Source: SURF-43 sp964628985 (GTDB taxonomy: Bacteria; Chloroflexota; Dehalococcoidia; UBA2979). From it: a DNA stretch of 64,000 nucleotides. This document shows, piece after piece, positions 50,975 to 58,752 of this stretch. Made by a program: the position numbers and the translations under genes. How positions within the stretch are numbered: the first letter of the stretch is position 1; every line of letters starts with the position of its first letter. Where the stretch lies: contig CAZVNJ010000005.1 in NCBI GenBank assembly GCA_964628985.1, positions 1 through 64,000 on the forward strand. Direction: 5' to 3'. Below the pieces are notes generated by a model, which was not told the origin of the DNA, searched no databases, and saw only the letters and a program-made list of their open reading frames with translations.

Positions 50975-51946
50975 TCAGCTCGCCTCAGGAGTCCGTTCGT
51001 CTGAGCGTGCCGCGGCGAGTTCCTCGATCGCGACGTCGATGACGTCATTCAGCGGGCGGTGGGGTCGCCAGCCGACGAGGCGGACCGCCTTTGCGGTGTC
51101 TGGCGCAGGTGTGGATGGCACGGGGTCACCCGACACGTCTTGGCGGGCAAGGCGGGGGAGGGGATCGCGTCCGTTCCAGTGCCGCGCGCTGAATCGGGCG
51201 AGCGCGATCTGGGCGACGTCTGCCGGGGAGGCGCTGTTCGCGGGACAGGCTAGGTCGAGCACCTCGCGGGTGGTGCGCTCGCCCTGGTCGAGGACGAGCC
51301 GGCCGAGCCACTCCGCGGCATCGTCGAGGGCGACAAAGGCCCGGGGGATCCGGTCCGCGGCCTCAATGGGTATCTCGGCAGGGTTTCGACCAAGCAGGGC
51401 CCGGCGAAGGCGCGTGAGGACACCGCCGCCCTGGGATGCGGGAATGATGTCCAGGTGGTCGGTGATGATGCCGAACGTCCGGACAATCACGTAGTCCAAC
51501 TGGTCGATCGTGCCGTGGGCAACGATGAGGCGCTCGGTCTCGCCGGAGAGACGGGGCGTGGCAAGGCCGGACGCTGGCTGGCTGAGGCCATCCGAGACCC
51601 CGGTGGCGGCCTCCGCGGTAGTGACGTAGATGAGTCGCGCCTTCAGGGCTGCGCACGAGCGAATGAGATCCGCGCGTGCCTCTGTGGCGGCTGGCGAGAG
51701 GGCATTGGCGTACTCGACAGCGGCGAGGCTGACGACCACATCAGTGTGGTCGAGGAGATCCCGCGCGAGGGCGTCGTACTCGCCGCTCGCGGCGACGTAG
51801 AACGTGAAGCGTGGCGCTTCGAGGAGGTCAGAGAGCCGCTCGTGGCGTTCGTTCGTGCCGACGACGACCGCGTCCGAGTTGGCGAGGAGCCAGCGGATGA
51901 GAGAGGGGCCGATCAGGCCTCCGCAGTCAGTGACGAGGACGTGCAC
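50975..51946 (-). CDS. SDR-type NAD-dependent epimerase/dehydratase-like protein with altered active site
   Basis: 323 residues from a GTG, third gene of an operon with the UDP-sugar dehydrogenase and sugar transferase. The N-terminal Rossmann motif is VLVTDCGGLIGPSLIRWLL (TDxGGxxG), which differs slightly from the usual GxxGxxG. The segment SGETERL stands where the YxxxK catalytic pair is expected: neither Tyr nor Lys is present. Overall layout is like UDP-glucuronate decarboxylases and epimerases. It may bind NAD without normal catalysis, or act through other residues. Confidence 0.7.
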   Translation of the reverse strand: MHVLVTDCGGLIGPSLIRWLLANSDAVVVGTNERHERLSDLLEAPRFTFYVAASGEYDALARDLLDHTDVVVSLAAVEYANALSPAATEARADLIRSCAALKARLIYVTTAEAATGVSDGLSQPASGLATPRLSGETERLIVAHGTIDQLDYVIVRTFGIITDHLDIIPASQGGGVLTRLRRALLGRNPAEIPIEAADRIPRAFVALDDAAEWLGRLVLDQGERTTREVLDLACPANSASPADVAQIALARFSARHWNGRDPLPRLARQDVSGDPVPSTPAPDTAKAVRLVGWRPHRPLNDVIDVAIEELAAARSDERTPEAS

Positions 51947-51961
51947 GTGGTAAGGGCCTGA

Positions 51962-52627
51962 TCAGTGCGAACCCCGGCCGAACAGCACCGCCGGTACTGT
52001 CGCCAGGACGATTCGCAAGTCGTTGATGAACGAGAGGGCCTCCAGGTATTGGACGTCCAGCTCGTACATCTCCTCGAAGTCATGGTGGTGGCGGGCGCGC
52101 ACCTGCCAGAGGCCTGTGATGCCGGGGACGCCGGCGAGGCGGGCCATATGGCGTGGCTCGTACTGCTCGACCTCGCGGGGCAGCGGAGGGCGCGGGCCCA
52201 CCAGGCTCATCTCTCCCCTCAGGACGTTCCAGAGCTGTGGCAGTTCGTCCAGCGATGACTTGCGCAGAACCCTGCCGACACGCGTGCGGCGCGGGTCGTC
52301 CTGCATCTTGAACATGGGGCCGCGTGCCTGGTTTCCCTCCGCGAGGCGCGCCAGACGATCTTCCGCGTCCGCACACATCGAACGGAACTTCCAGCAGGTG
52401 AAGCGGCGACCGCCGCGTCCCACCCGCTCCTGGCCAAAGAACACCGGGCCCGCGCTGTCCAGACGAACCGCTAGCGCCAGGACCAGGAAGAGCGGCGACA
52501 GGAGGACGAGGGCGACTGACGCTACTCCGATGTCGAGGCAGCGCTTCCACCACGGCATCGGGTGTGGGTGCGCAAGCAGACGCTCGGGCGCACCCTGTTG
52601 CGCTGTGAGGAGGCGGGCCCGGGCCAC
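51962..52627 (-). CDS. Exopolysaccharide initiating sugar transferase
   Basis: 221 residues from a GTG immediately after the dehydrogenase stop. An ATG at 52558 (MPWWKRCLDIG) is the alternative and would fit the family start. One membrane helix (VASVALVLLSPLFLVLALAV), then the polyprenyl-phosphate sugar transferase motifs KFRSM, TRVGRVLRKSSLDELPQLWN and GEMSLVGPRPPLP. The family adds the first sugar-1-phosphate onto undecaprenyl phosphate at the membrane. Works with the UDP-sugar dehydrogenase upstream. Confidence 0.93.
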   Translation of the reverse strand: MARARLLTAQQGAPERLLAHPHPMPWWKRCLDIGVASVALVLLSPLFLVLALAVRLDSAGPVFFGQERVGRGGRRFTCWKFRSMCADAEDRLARLAEGNQARGPMFKMQDDPRRTRVGRVLRKSSLDELPQLWNVLRGEMSLVGPRPPLPREVEQYEPRHMARLAGVPGITGLWQVRARHHHDFEEMYELDVQYLEALSFINDLRIVLATVPAVLFGRGSH

Positions 52628-54004
52628 TTAGTCGCCTACCAGGGCATGCGGGGCGTGCTCGCGGCTACTTGCACGGCCCAGTCGTTGGTGGGTCTCGACC
52701 GGGCCACCCTCGAACGCCGGGCGCCCGATACAGCGGTAGGTGAAGCCGGACTCGCGGACGAGCCTGGGGTCCAGCACGTTGCGGCCGTCCACCAGGAGCG
52801 GTGTGCGCATGACCTGTGCGAGCGCGACGAGGGGCAACCGCTGGAACTCCGGCCACTCCGTCGCCAGCACGAGGGCATCGCTCCCACGTGCCGCCTCGAT
52901 CAGGTCGTCGGCAACCTTCAGGCGGGGATGCTCGGCGAGCACGGCGCCGGCTGTGACGTGCGGGTCGAAGACATGCACGTCGGCGCCGCTCAACTGCAAG
53001 AGGTCGGCCACCTCAAGCGCCGGGGAGTCCCTCACGTCGCTGGTATGGGGTTTGAAGGATGCGCCGAGCACGACGAACTTCCGGCCGGAAAGCGTGCCCA
53101 GGTGATCGGTGAGCTTGCGCAGCACGATCCGGCGCTGACCGCGGTTGATCTCGATGACGTCCCGCAGGATCTGGGGATGGGCGCCCGAAATGGCGGCGAT
53201 GTGCTCAAGGGCCGTGGCGTCCTTGGGGAAGCAACTGCCTCCCCAACCGATACCGGCGCTCAGGAAGCGGGAGCCGATCCGGGGATCGAAGCCCATGCCC
53301 TCGGAGACCTGCGCGACGTCCGCCCCGACTGCCTCACAGATGGCGGCCATCTCATTGATAAATGAGACCTTCGTAGCCAGGAAGGTATTCGAGGCGTACT
53401 TGATCATCTCAGCCGTGCGGAGATCCGTGCGGACGATCGGGGCGTTGACGCCCTCGTAAAGGGCAGCGGTCCGTTCGACGACCTGTGGATCGTCCGCACC
53501 GAGGACGATGCGGTCCGGTTCGAGGAAGTTTCGGACAGCATGGCCTTCCTGCAGGAACTCCGGGTTCGACACCACCTGGATCGTGGGAGCACCCGCAGTG
53601 CGCGCCAGGGCGGCGACGAGCTCGCCGGTGCCGACCGGGACGGTGCTCTTGTTCACGATGATCGCGTGAGGAGGGAGGGTCGGGGCGACGGCGCTGACGG
53701 CCATGTGCAGCGCATTCAAATCGGAGGCACCGCCCGCAGACGAGGGCGTGCCCACGGCAATCACCGCGAATTCCACGTCCAGCCTGGCGGGATAGCGATC
53801 GATGAACCTCAGGCGTTGACCGGCTATGCCGGCCTGCAACAGCTCCTCGAGCCCCGGTTCCTCCAGCCAGCAGCGGCCTTGCTGCAGTTCCGCAATCCGG
53901 CGCGAGTCCGTGTCGATCCCGACGACTCGATGCCCCAGTGCGGCGAAGGAGGACGCCGCCACGAGGCCGACGTGGCCGCAACCAATCACAGCGATCTCCG
54001 CCAC
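52628..54004 (-). CDS. UDP-glucose/GDP-mannose 6-dehydrogenase
   Basis: 458 residues from a GTG at 54004. The Rossmann start is EIAVIGCGHVGLVAASSFAA. Catalytic residues are Cys258 (GWGGSCFPKD), Lys202 and Asn206 (MIKYASNTF). The C-terminal UDP-binding domain has SFKPHTSDVRDSPA. It oxidises a UDP-hexose to the uronate used in exopolysaccharide. First gene of the three-gene operon ending at 50975. The C-terminal 30 residues are extra and Arg/His-rich. Confidence 0.92.
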   Translation of the reverse strand: MAEIAVIGCGHVGLVAASSFAALGHRVVGIDTDSRRIAELQQGRCWLEEPGLEELLQAGIAGQRLRFIDRYPARLDVEFAVIAVGTPSSAGGASDLNALHMAVSAVAPTLPPHAIIVNKSTVPVGTGELVAALARTAGAPTIQVVSNPEFLQEGHAVRNFLEPDRIVLGADDPQVVERTAALYEGVNAPIVRTDLRTAEMIKYASNTFLATKVSFINEMAAICEAVGADVAQVSEGMGFDPRIGSRFLSAGIGWGGSCFPKDATALEHIAAISGAHPQILRDVIEINRGQRRIVLRKLTDHLGTLSGRKFVVLGASFKPHTSDVRDSPALEVADLLQLSGADVHVFDPHVTAGAVLAEHPRLKVADDLIEAARGSDALVLATEWPEFQRLPLVALAQVMRTPLLVDGRNVLDPRLVRESGFTYRCIGRPAFEGGPVETHQRLGRASSREHAPHALVGD

Positions 54005-54267
54005 GTTGCACCTGCCCGTCTCACGCGCTGGCTGGGACGCTGTCACTGTGCCCAGCGCGCATTGACAGGACGTTGAAGGCCCGTCCCCAATGGGACGAAT
54101 GCACCACAGGCTCCTAGTAACGCCAGAGTTTGCACGCTGTTACGGGATCGATACGCGACACACACCGAAACCATGCGGCTTCTAACTGAAATGACGCGGC
54201 GTGCTCTCTACATTGACTTTCACTCAACACTTGGCGCTCGACCCGTAGGGCGAGAGGACACTCTCCA

Positions 54268-54993
54268 ATGCTGCGTCATCGCAACGACCACGGGACTCGC
54301 GTGCTCGTCATCGACCCGGACCGCGAGTACGGCGAGCTCATTTCCGCGACGCTCGTCCGCGAGCAATATGACGTCCGCGTCTCCACGAGCATCGCCTCAG
54401 CGCTGGGACAATTGCGAGAACGCTCCTCCCAGGCCGTGATCCTGGATCACGCCGTCGAAGGGCGGCCATCGGCGCTCGACTTCGCGAACGCGCTCCGGCG
54501 GGTGGAGCCGGACATGGGGCTCATCTTCACCTCCCCATCGCGCCTTCCTGTCGCGGAGATCGTGCGCTGCTTCGAGGCCGGTGCAGACGAGTACGTGGAA
54601 AAGCCATTCCATCCGGCCGAGCTGGCGGCACGCCTGGGTGCCGTGACGCGTCGAATCCGCAACACCTCTGCGCCGCAGACGGAGCACGTGGCGGCATCCG
54701 AGGACCTGCCCAGCGGCTGCCTCACGATCGACCCGGAGCATCAGATCGCGATGTACGAGGGGCGCCGGTTGGAACTCACCGAAACTGAATTCATGCTCCT
54801 GCATCAACTGCATGCCGCCGTGGGGTCCGTGGTGCCCTACGAACGGCTCAGTGGATGCGTGCTGGGGAGCGACGAGCCAATGCACTCGTTGAAGGAGCAC
54901 GTGTCGTCGCTACGGAACAAGCTGCGCACCGCCGGGGCCAGCCCGAAGGTGCTTCGCACGGCACCCCGCATCGGGTACGCCCTGGCCTGGTGA
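54268..54993 (+). CDS. OmpR-type response regulator, receiver intact
   Basis: 241 residues. Receiver domain (about 10-130) with the acidic residues Asp16/Asp18 (VIDPDRE), Asp60 as phosphoacceptor (AVILDHA), Ser89 and Lys112 (EKPFHP). Winged-helix DNA-binding domain from about 150 to 241 with LTETEFMLLHQLH and GYALAW. No histidine kinase is linked. It is one of three OmpR-like regulators in 2.4 kb, divergent from the dehydrogenase operon, suggesting control of exopolysaccharide genes. Confidence 0.88.
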   Translation: MLRHRNDHGTRVLVIDPDREYGELISATLVREQYDVRVSTSIASALGQLRERSSQAVILDHAVEGRPSALDFANALRRVEPDMGLIFTSPSRLPVAEIVRCFEAGADEYVEKPFHPAELAARLGAVTRRIRNTSAPQTEHVAASEDLPSGCLTIDPEHQIAMYEGRRLELTETEFMLLHQLHAAVGSVVPYERLSGCVLGSDEPMHSLKEHVSSLRNKLRTAGASPKVLRTAPRIGYALAW

Positions 54994-55105
54994 CTTCCCT
55001 GGTACCCGTTCCCTCGTCGTGAGCCCGCGGGGGGTCCGTGGGCCAGAACCGGAGCGGATCCGGCACGGGCTCGCGGCGCTTCGCGCCCGGCGGGAACGTC
55101 ACATC

Positions 55106-55828
55106 TCAGGCTTCGCGGGCGACCGCGTCCTGTGATCGCCGGCTGGCACTGGCGGGCTTCGCCTCCTCCAGCACGTAGCCGAGCAACTGGCGCGCGCTGA
55201 TCACCATCGGGACACCACCGGCCTCACGGAGCTTCTGACGCAGGTGAGAGATATGTGTCTTCAGACTGGAGGCAGCCATCTCCTCGTCCCCGCCGAAGGT
55301 CATGAGACGCTCGGTGGGGGCGATCCGGCCGTAATGCTGCACGAGGCAGTACAGCAGGCGGAACTCAGCCCGAGTGAGGCTGAGTTCGACCCCGGCCTTG
55401 GATGCGTGCACACGGTCCAGGTCCACAGCAAGGTCCGCCACGCGGGCAACGCCCGCGTGTCCTGAGCCCTCCACGGTGGAGCGACCCCGCTCGATGCGGA
55501 TCACGAGTTCACGAGGGAGGACGGGCTTCCTCAGCACCTCGCTGGCACCCCGTTCCAGGGCGGAGATGGTCGCGCCAGCGCTTGCGTCCTCGGCGACCAG
55601 GAGGATGAACGACTCCGGCTGACGGGCGCGGAGGCGCGCGACGTCGTCCAGCAGGGCACCGTCCAGGCGGGCGGCGCCGACAATGACCGCCTCTGGTTCA
55701 GATGGGAAGGCGCTGCGGATGTGATCCAGGTGCGCGACCTGGCGGGCGGTATGCCCTCGCCGCCGGGCAACCGTGACGAGGAGATGTGCGAACAGGACGT
55801 CTGTCTCGTCATGAACGGCCACCAGCAT
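55106..55828 (-). CDS. OmpR-type regulator with a degenerate receiver (Asp replaced by Gly)
   Basis: 240 residues from the ATG at 55828 (GAGG eight bases upstream). The receiver fold is kept, with Lys101 (RKPVLP), but the phosphoacceptor position is Gly51 (AVIVGAARLDG) and the acidic pair is reduced. The winged helix has LTRAEFRLLYCLV and SSLKTHISHLRQKL. It therefore probably works without phosphorylation, through ligand or partner binding. Same strand as the similar gene at 55916. Confidence 0.85.
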   Translation of the reverse strand: MLVAVHDETDVLFAHLLVTVARRRGHTARQVAHLDHIRSAFPSEPEAVIVGAARLDGALLDDVARLRARQPESFILLVAEDASAGATISALERGASEVLRKPVLPRELVIRIERGRSTVEGSGHAGVARVADLAVDLDRVHASKAGVELSLTRAEFRLLYCLVQHYGRIAPTERLMTFGGDEEMAASSLKTHISHLRQKLREAGGVPMVISARQLLGYVLEEAKPASASRRSQDAVAREA

Positions 55829-55915
55829 GTGAACGACCTCGAATCCTCGGCGTCGCCGGGCGCCGTGCGATGAACCACAAGCCAACCCCGTGGGCGGACT
55901 GAGACGCGGCGCGGG

Positions 55916-56653
55916 TTACACCGCAGCCTGGTCGTCAGCCAGCGCCGGTTGGTCGGCAGTGGCGTCGGATGCCAGCGCGTATCCAACGCCGTAGATGGTG
56001 CGGATCAACTCTTCGCTCCGGCCCGCGGCGCGGACCTTAGATCTGATCAGACTGACGTGGCCCTTGATGAGCGAACCGTCATGCAGATTGGGATAACCCC
56101 AGACACGCTCGTTGATCGCGGCATAGGAAAGGGCCTGCCCAGGCACCTCAGCGAGGGCGCGTAGGATCTGGTACTCGATCTGGCTGCAGCGAAGGTCCTG
56201 CTGGTTGTAATACGCACGTTCAGTCGCGTGATCCAGGTGGAGGCCGGAAGCGGGCACCGACGGGGCCTGACCACCGAGGTGGCCCGGAACCTCCCGGTAA
56301 TAGCGTCGGGCGATGGCCTCCACGCGCGCGGCAAACTCACTGGGATGGAAGGGCTTGCGGACGCAGTCGTCGGCGCCGGCGTCGAGGCATGCCGCGACCT
56401 CGGGCACGCCCTCGTGCTCAAGGGTCACGATGATCGGGGCGGATTGCTGGCGTTTGATCGACTGGACGGTCGCGGGAAGCGAGCCGCGGGCAAGCCCCGC
56501 ACTCATGATCACGAGATCGGCGGATGAGCGCTGCAGGAACCCCCGAAAGGAGTCCGGGCTCGCGGCGAGTACAACTCGATGCGATTGACATCTCAGCAGT
56601 TCACCGATGACCTCACCGTATTCCTGCTCGCTGTCACCAACGAGGACCAGCAT
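55916..56653 (-). CDS. OmpR-type regulator with a degenerate receiver (Asp replaced by Ser)
   Basis: 245 residues. Receiver fold with Lys100 (RKPFHP), but Ser51 (VIMSAGLARG) instead of the phosphoacceptor Asp. The winged helix has CSQIEYQILRALAEVPG and GVGYALASD. The C-terminus ends in an Ala/Asp-rich tail. It is paralogous to the regulators at 54268 and 55106. A small ORF with a perfect ribosome binding site lies 99 bases upstream on the same strand. Confidence 0.85.
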   Translation of the reverse strand: MLVLVGDSEQEYGEVIGELLRCQSHRVVLAASPDSFRGFLQRSSADLVIMSAGLARGSLPATVQSIKRQQSAPIIVTLEHEGVPEVAACLDAGADDCVRKPFHPSEFAARVEAIARRYYREVPGHLGGQAPSVPASGLHLDHATERAYYNQQDLRCSQIEYQILRALAEVPGQALSYAAINERVWGYPNLHDGSLIKGHVSLIRSKVRAAGRSEELIRTIYGVGYALASDATADQPALADDQAAV

Positions 56654-56752
56654 GGGGTGTGCTCCTGGCTATACGGGGCGGCTGTTCCGCCAGACATCCA
56701 TGGTGACGTGTTCCCGTTGAACTGAGGTTGAGGGCATGCCTCTTGGCGTTGA

Positions 56753-56923
56753 TTAATCCTCAACAACGCGGCACCGGTGGGCGCCTTCATGTGTGAGCGT
56801 CATATTCTGTGCATGAAGTGCGGGTTCTAAAGAGAACGTCAGACGGTCGGTCCTGTTCGTCTCCTCGACGGAAACGTTGAGACCGCTGGACGTGTCCGCG
56901 AGCGAATGCGCGAGCAAGCGCAT
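56753..56923 (-). CDS. Small 56-residue protein with a perfect ribosome binding site
   Basis: ATG at 56923 preceded by AGGAGG with a seven-base spacer, the best site in this part of the window. TAA at 56753. The protein starts MRLLAHSLADTSSG and ends with THEGAHRCRVVED; composition is ordinary and mixed, with one Cys. It lies directly upstream of the regulator at 55916 and divergent from the lyase-fold gene at 57124, so it may be an unrecognised regulatory or anti-regulator peptide. I know no family. Confidence 0.6.
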   Translation of the reverse strand: MRLLAHSLADTSSGLNVSVEETNRTDRLTFSLEPALHAQNMTLTHEGAHRCRVVED

Positions 56924-57123
56924 GATTTCGCCTCCTGTCGCCTTCCTGCGATCTCCGTCACACCACTTCTCCCGATGGCGCGTCCAACGGAAATCACAGC
57001 GCCGCGTCTCAACCTTCGATGTCGTAACAGAACCATCGCGATACGGTCGGCAGCGTTCGCTCGGCGGGGGCGAGCAAGGGCCAGCGTGGCGCGCTTCCTG
57101 TGCCACCACGATGGAGGGGTGCC

Positions 57124-58719
57124 TTGCGTCTTCACCGGACTCGTTTCTCGATCCTGCAGGTCATGCTGTTGGGGAGTCTGACTGCGCTCTTGCTCGTGAC
57201 GCCCTCCAAGCGGACCGGTGGCGCGGAGGATGCGCCGCCGGTCCCACCGCAGGAGGCAGCAGCGGCCGAAGCCCGCGAGGGCCTCTCCACGGAGGCCGGC
57301 GCGATCCCGCCCGCTGGAGGAATGGCCGTCGCGGTCTCCAGCACGACATCGACGGCTGACCTACTACGGTCGATCCCGTTCGAAGTGACCTTCCTCGGCC
57401 TGTTCGACCTCATGAGCCAAGCATGGATGACCGCCATCCCCGGCGCGCCTGAGGCGGTGAATGGGAGCTTCGACGCGCAACTCCGAGCCGGAGCGCTGGT
57501 CTGGGTGCGGCGCAGCCACCAAGACGCGCGCGAGAGCCTCGTGTGGCCGCGAGCGGCCGCCCTCGACAGCCTCGTACAGGCGCAACCGTTGCTGCCCCCG
57601 GCGCCGGGGGCCATCACGGTGGGCGCATCCGGGACCAGTTCTGTCGCGACGCTGATTGACGCACAGGCGTTCACGGTCGCCCTTGTGACGACCTTCGATG
57701 TGCGCGCACAGGAGTACCTGACGTACATCCCGGGTGCGCCGACGCATGTGAACACGCTGGCGCCGGACCACCTGAGCCGCGACACGATCGTCTGGATGAA
57801 GCGGGTCGATGCGGACCCGAGGATCACCAACATACCGGCCGTGCCGACGCTGGCGGCCGTGGTGCCGTCCGGGATCCCCCTCGATGGGAGCGTGAGCACG
57901 ACGGGCATTCCTGCCGCCGCACCCGCGCCGGGCATCTTCCCGAGCGCCGCCCAACCAGTGGCCACTCCGCTGACGCCGCCCAATGCACCCGCGCCAGCGA
58001 CCGTGACCGCGGCGCCACGGGCCAGCGCGTCCCCCGCCGGCGCCCTGGCCGCTGTATTCCGTTCGGTGTCATACGAAAGCGGCCTCTCTACGACCGAGCA
58101 GTCGCAGACATCCGCGGACGGCCTGGGGACCACCCAGGAGGCGGCGCGGCGTGGAGTCAGCGCGGGCTACGCCCTGCTGCGGCCAGACGACCCTCGATGG
58201 AGCGGCGGGGGGTTCCGTGCGGAATGGCACGGCGAAGACCACACCTCCGGCCCGGGGGCGGAACGGTGGCATGGGATCTCGTACTACTTCCCGAGCAACT
58301 ACAACCAGGGGCGGAACGCCGCGACGTGGGACGACCGAATCATTTTCCAGTTCGCGGACGAGGGATCGCCGATGTTCAGCCTGCACCTGGACGCGGCCCG
58401 GCAGGAACTGTGGGTCCGCCGAAAGATGCCCGAGAAGAACACGGACGGTTCTCCGCGGTTCCAGGAACTGGCCCGCTGGAAGTTCAGCACGCAGCGCTGG
58501 TATGACCTCGCGTTCCACATCCGGTGGACGAAGGACGGGACAGGAGTCTTCGAACTGTACGTAGACCGGGAGAAGAAGGTGGACTACCGGGGCCGCACGC
58601 TGGGTGAACGTGACGCGACCTACAGCAAGTGGGGGATCTACGGGCAGCCGACACGACTCCTATTCGACGAGGTTCGGATCGCGTCCGGGGCGAACGGGCT
58701 GGACGCGATCAGCCCATAG
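57124..58719 (+). CDS. Secreted protein with two IPGAP-type repeats and a polysaccharide-lyase-fold domain
   Basis: 531 residues from a TTG at 57124 with GGAGGGG five bases upstream; a GTG at 57100 is the alternative. Hydrophobic N-terminal segment (ILQVMLLGSLTALLLV) as signal or anchor. Two repeats follow at about residues 75-125 and 170-225, each with an IPGAP..VN core (WMTAIPGAPEAVNGS and YLTYIPGAPTHVNTL) and ending in a V-W-V/M-[KR]-R strand. A Pro/Ala linker comes next, then the lyase-like domain (about 340-525) with ISYYFPSNYNQGRN and YSKWGIYGQPTRLLFDEVRI. It is paralogous to 46398-47513 with the modules in reverse order. Confidence 0.75.
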   Translation: MRLHRTRFSILQVMLLGSLTALLLVTPSKRTGGAEDAPPVPPQEAAAAEAREGLSTEAGAIPPAGGMAVAVSSTTSTADLLRSIPFEVTFLGLFDLMSQAWMTAIPGAPEAVNGSFDAQLRAGALVWVRRSHQDARESLVWPRAAALDSLVQAQPLLPPAPGAITVGASGTSSVATLIDAQAFTVALVTTFDVRAQEYLTYIPGAPTHVNTLAPDHLSRDTIVWMKRVDADPRITNIPAVPTLAAVVPSGIPLDGSVSTTGIPAAAPAPGIFPSAAQPVATPLTPPNAPAPATVTAAPRASASPAGALAAVFRSVSYESGLSTTEQSQTSADGLGTTQEAARRGVSAGYALLRPDDPRWSGGGFRAEWHGEDHTSGPGAERWHGISYYFPSNYNQGRNAATWDDRIIFQFADEGSPMFSLHLDAARQELWVRRKMPEKNTDGSPRFQELARWKFSTQRWYDLAFHIRWTKDGTGVFELYVDREKKVDYRGRTLGERDATYSKWGIYGQPTRLLFDEVRIASGANGLDAISP

Positions 58720-58726
58720 ACCTGCG

Positions 58727-58752
58727 GAGCGAGGGCCCTAGCGCCCTCGCTC
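58727..58752. terminator. Hairpin between convergent lyase-fold and BY-kinase-like genes
   Basis: GAGCGAGGGC and GCCCTCGCTC pair perfectly (10 bp) around CCTAGC. The TAG of the convergent kinase-like gene (58738-58740) lies within the loop. It probably terminates both transcripts. Confidence 0.65.
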
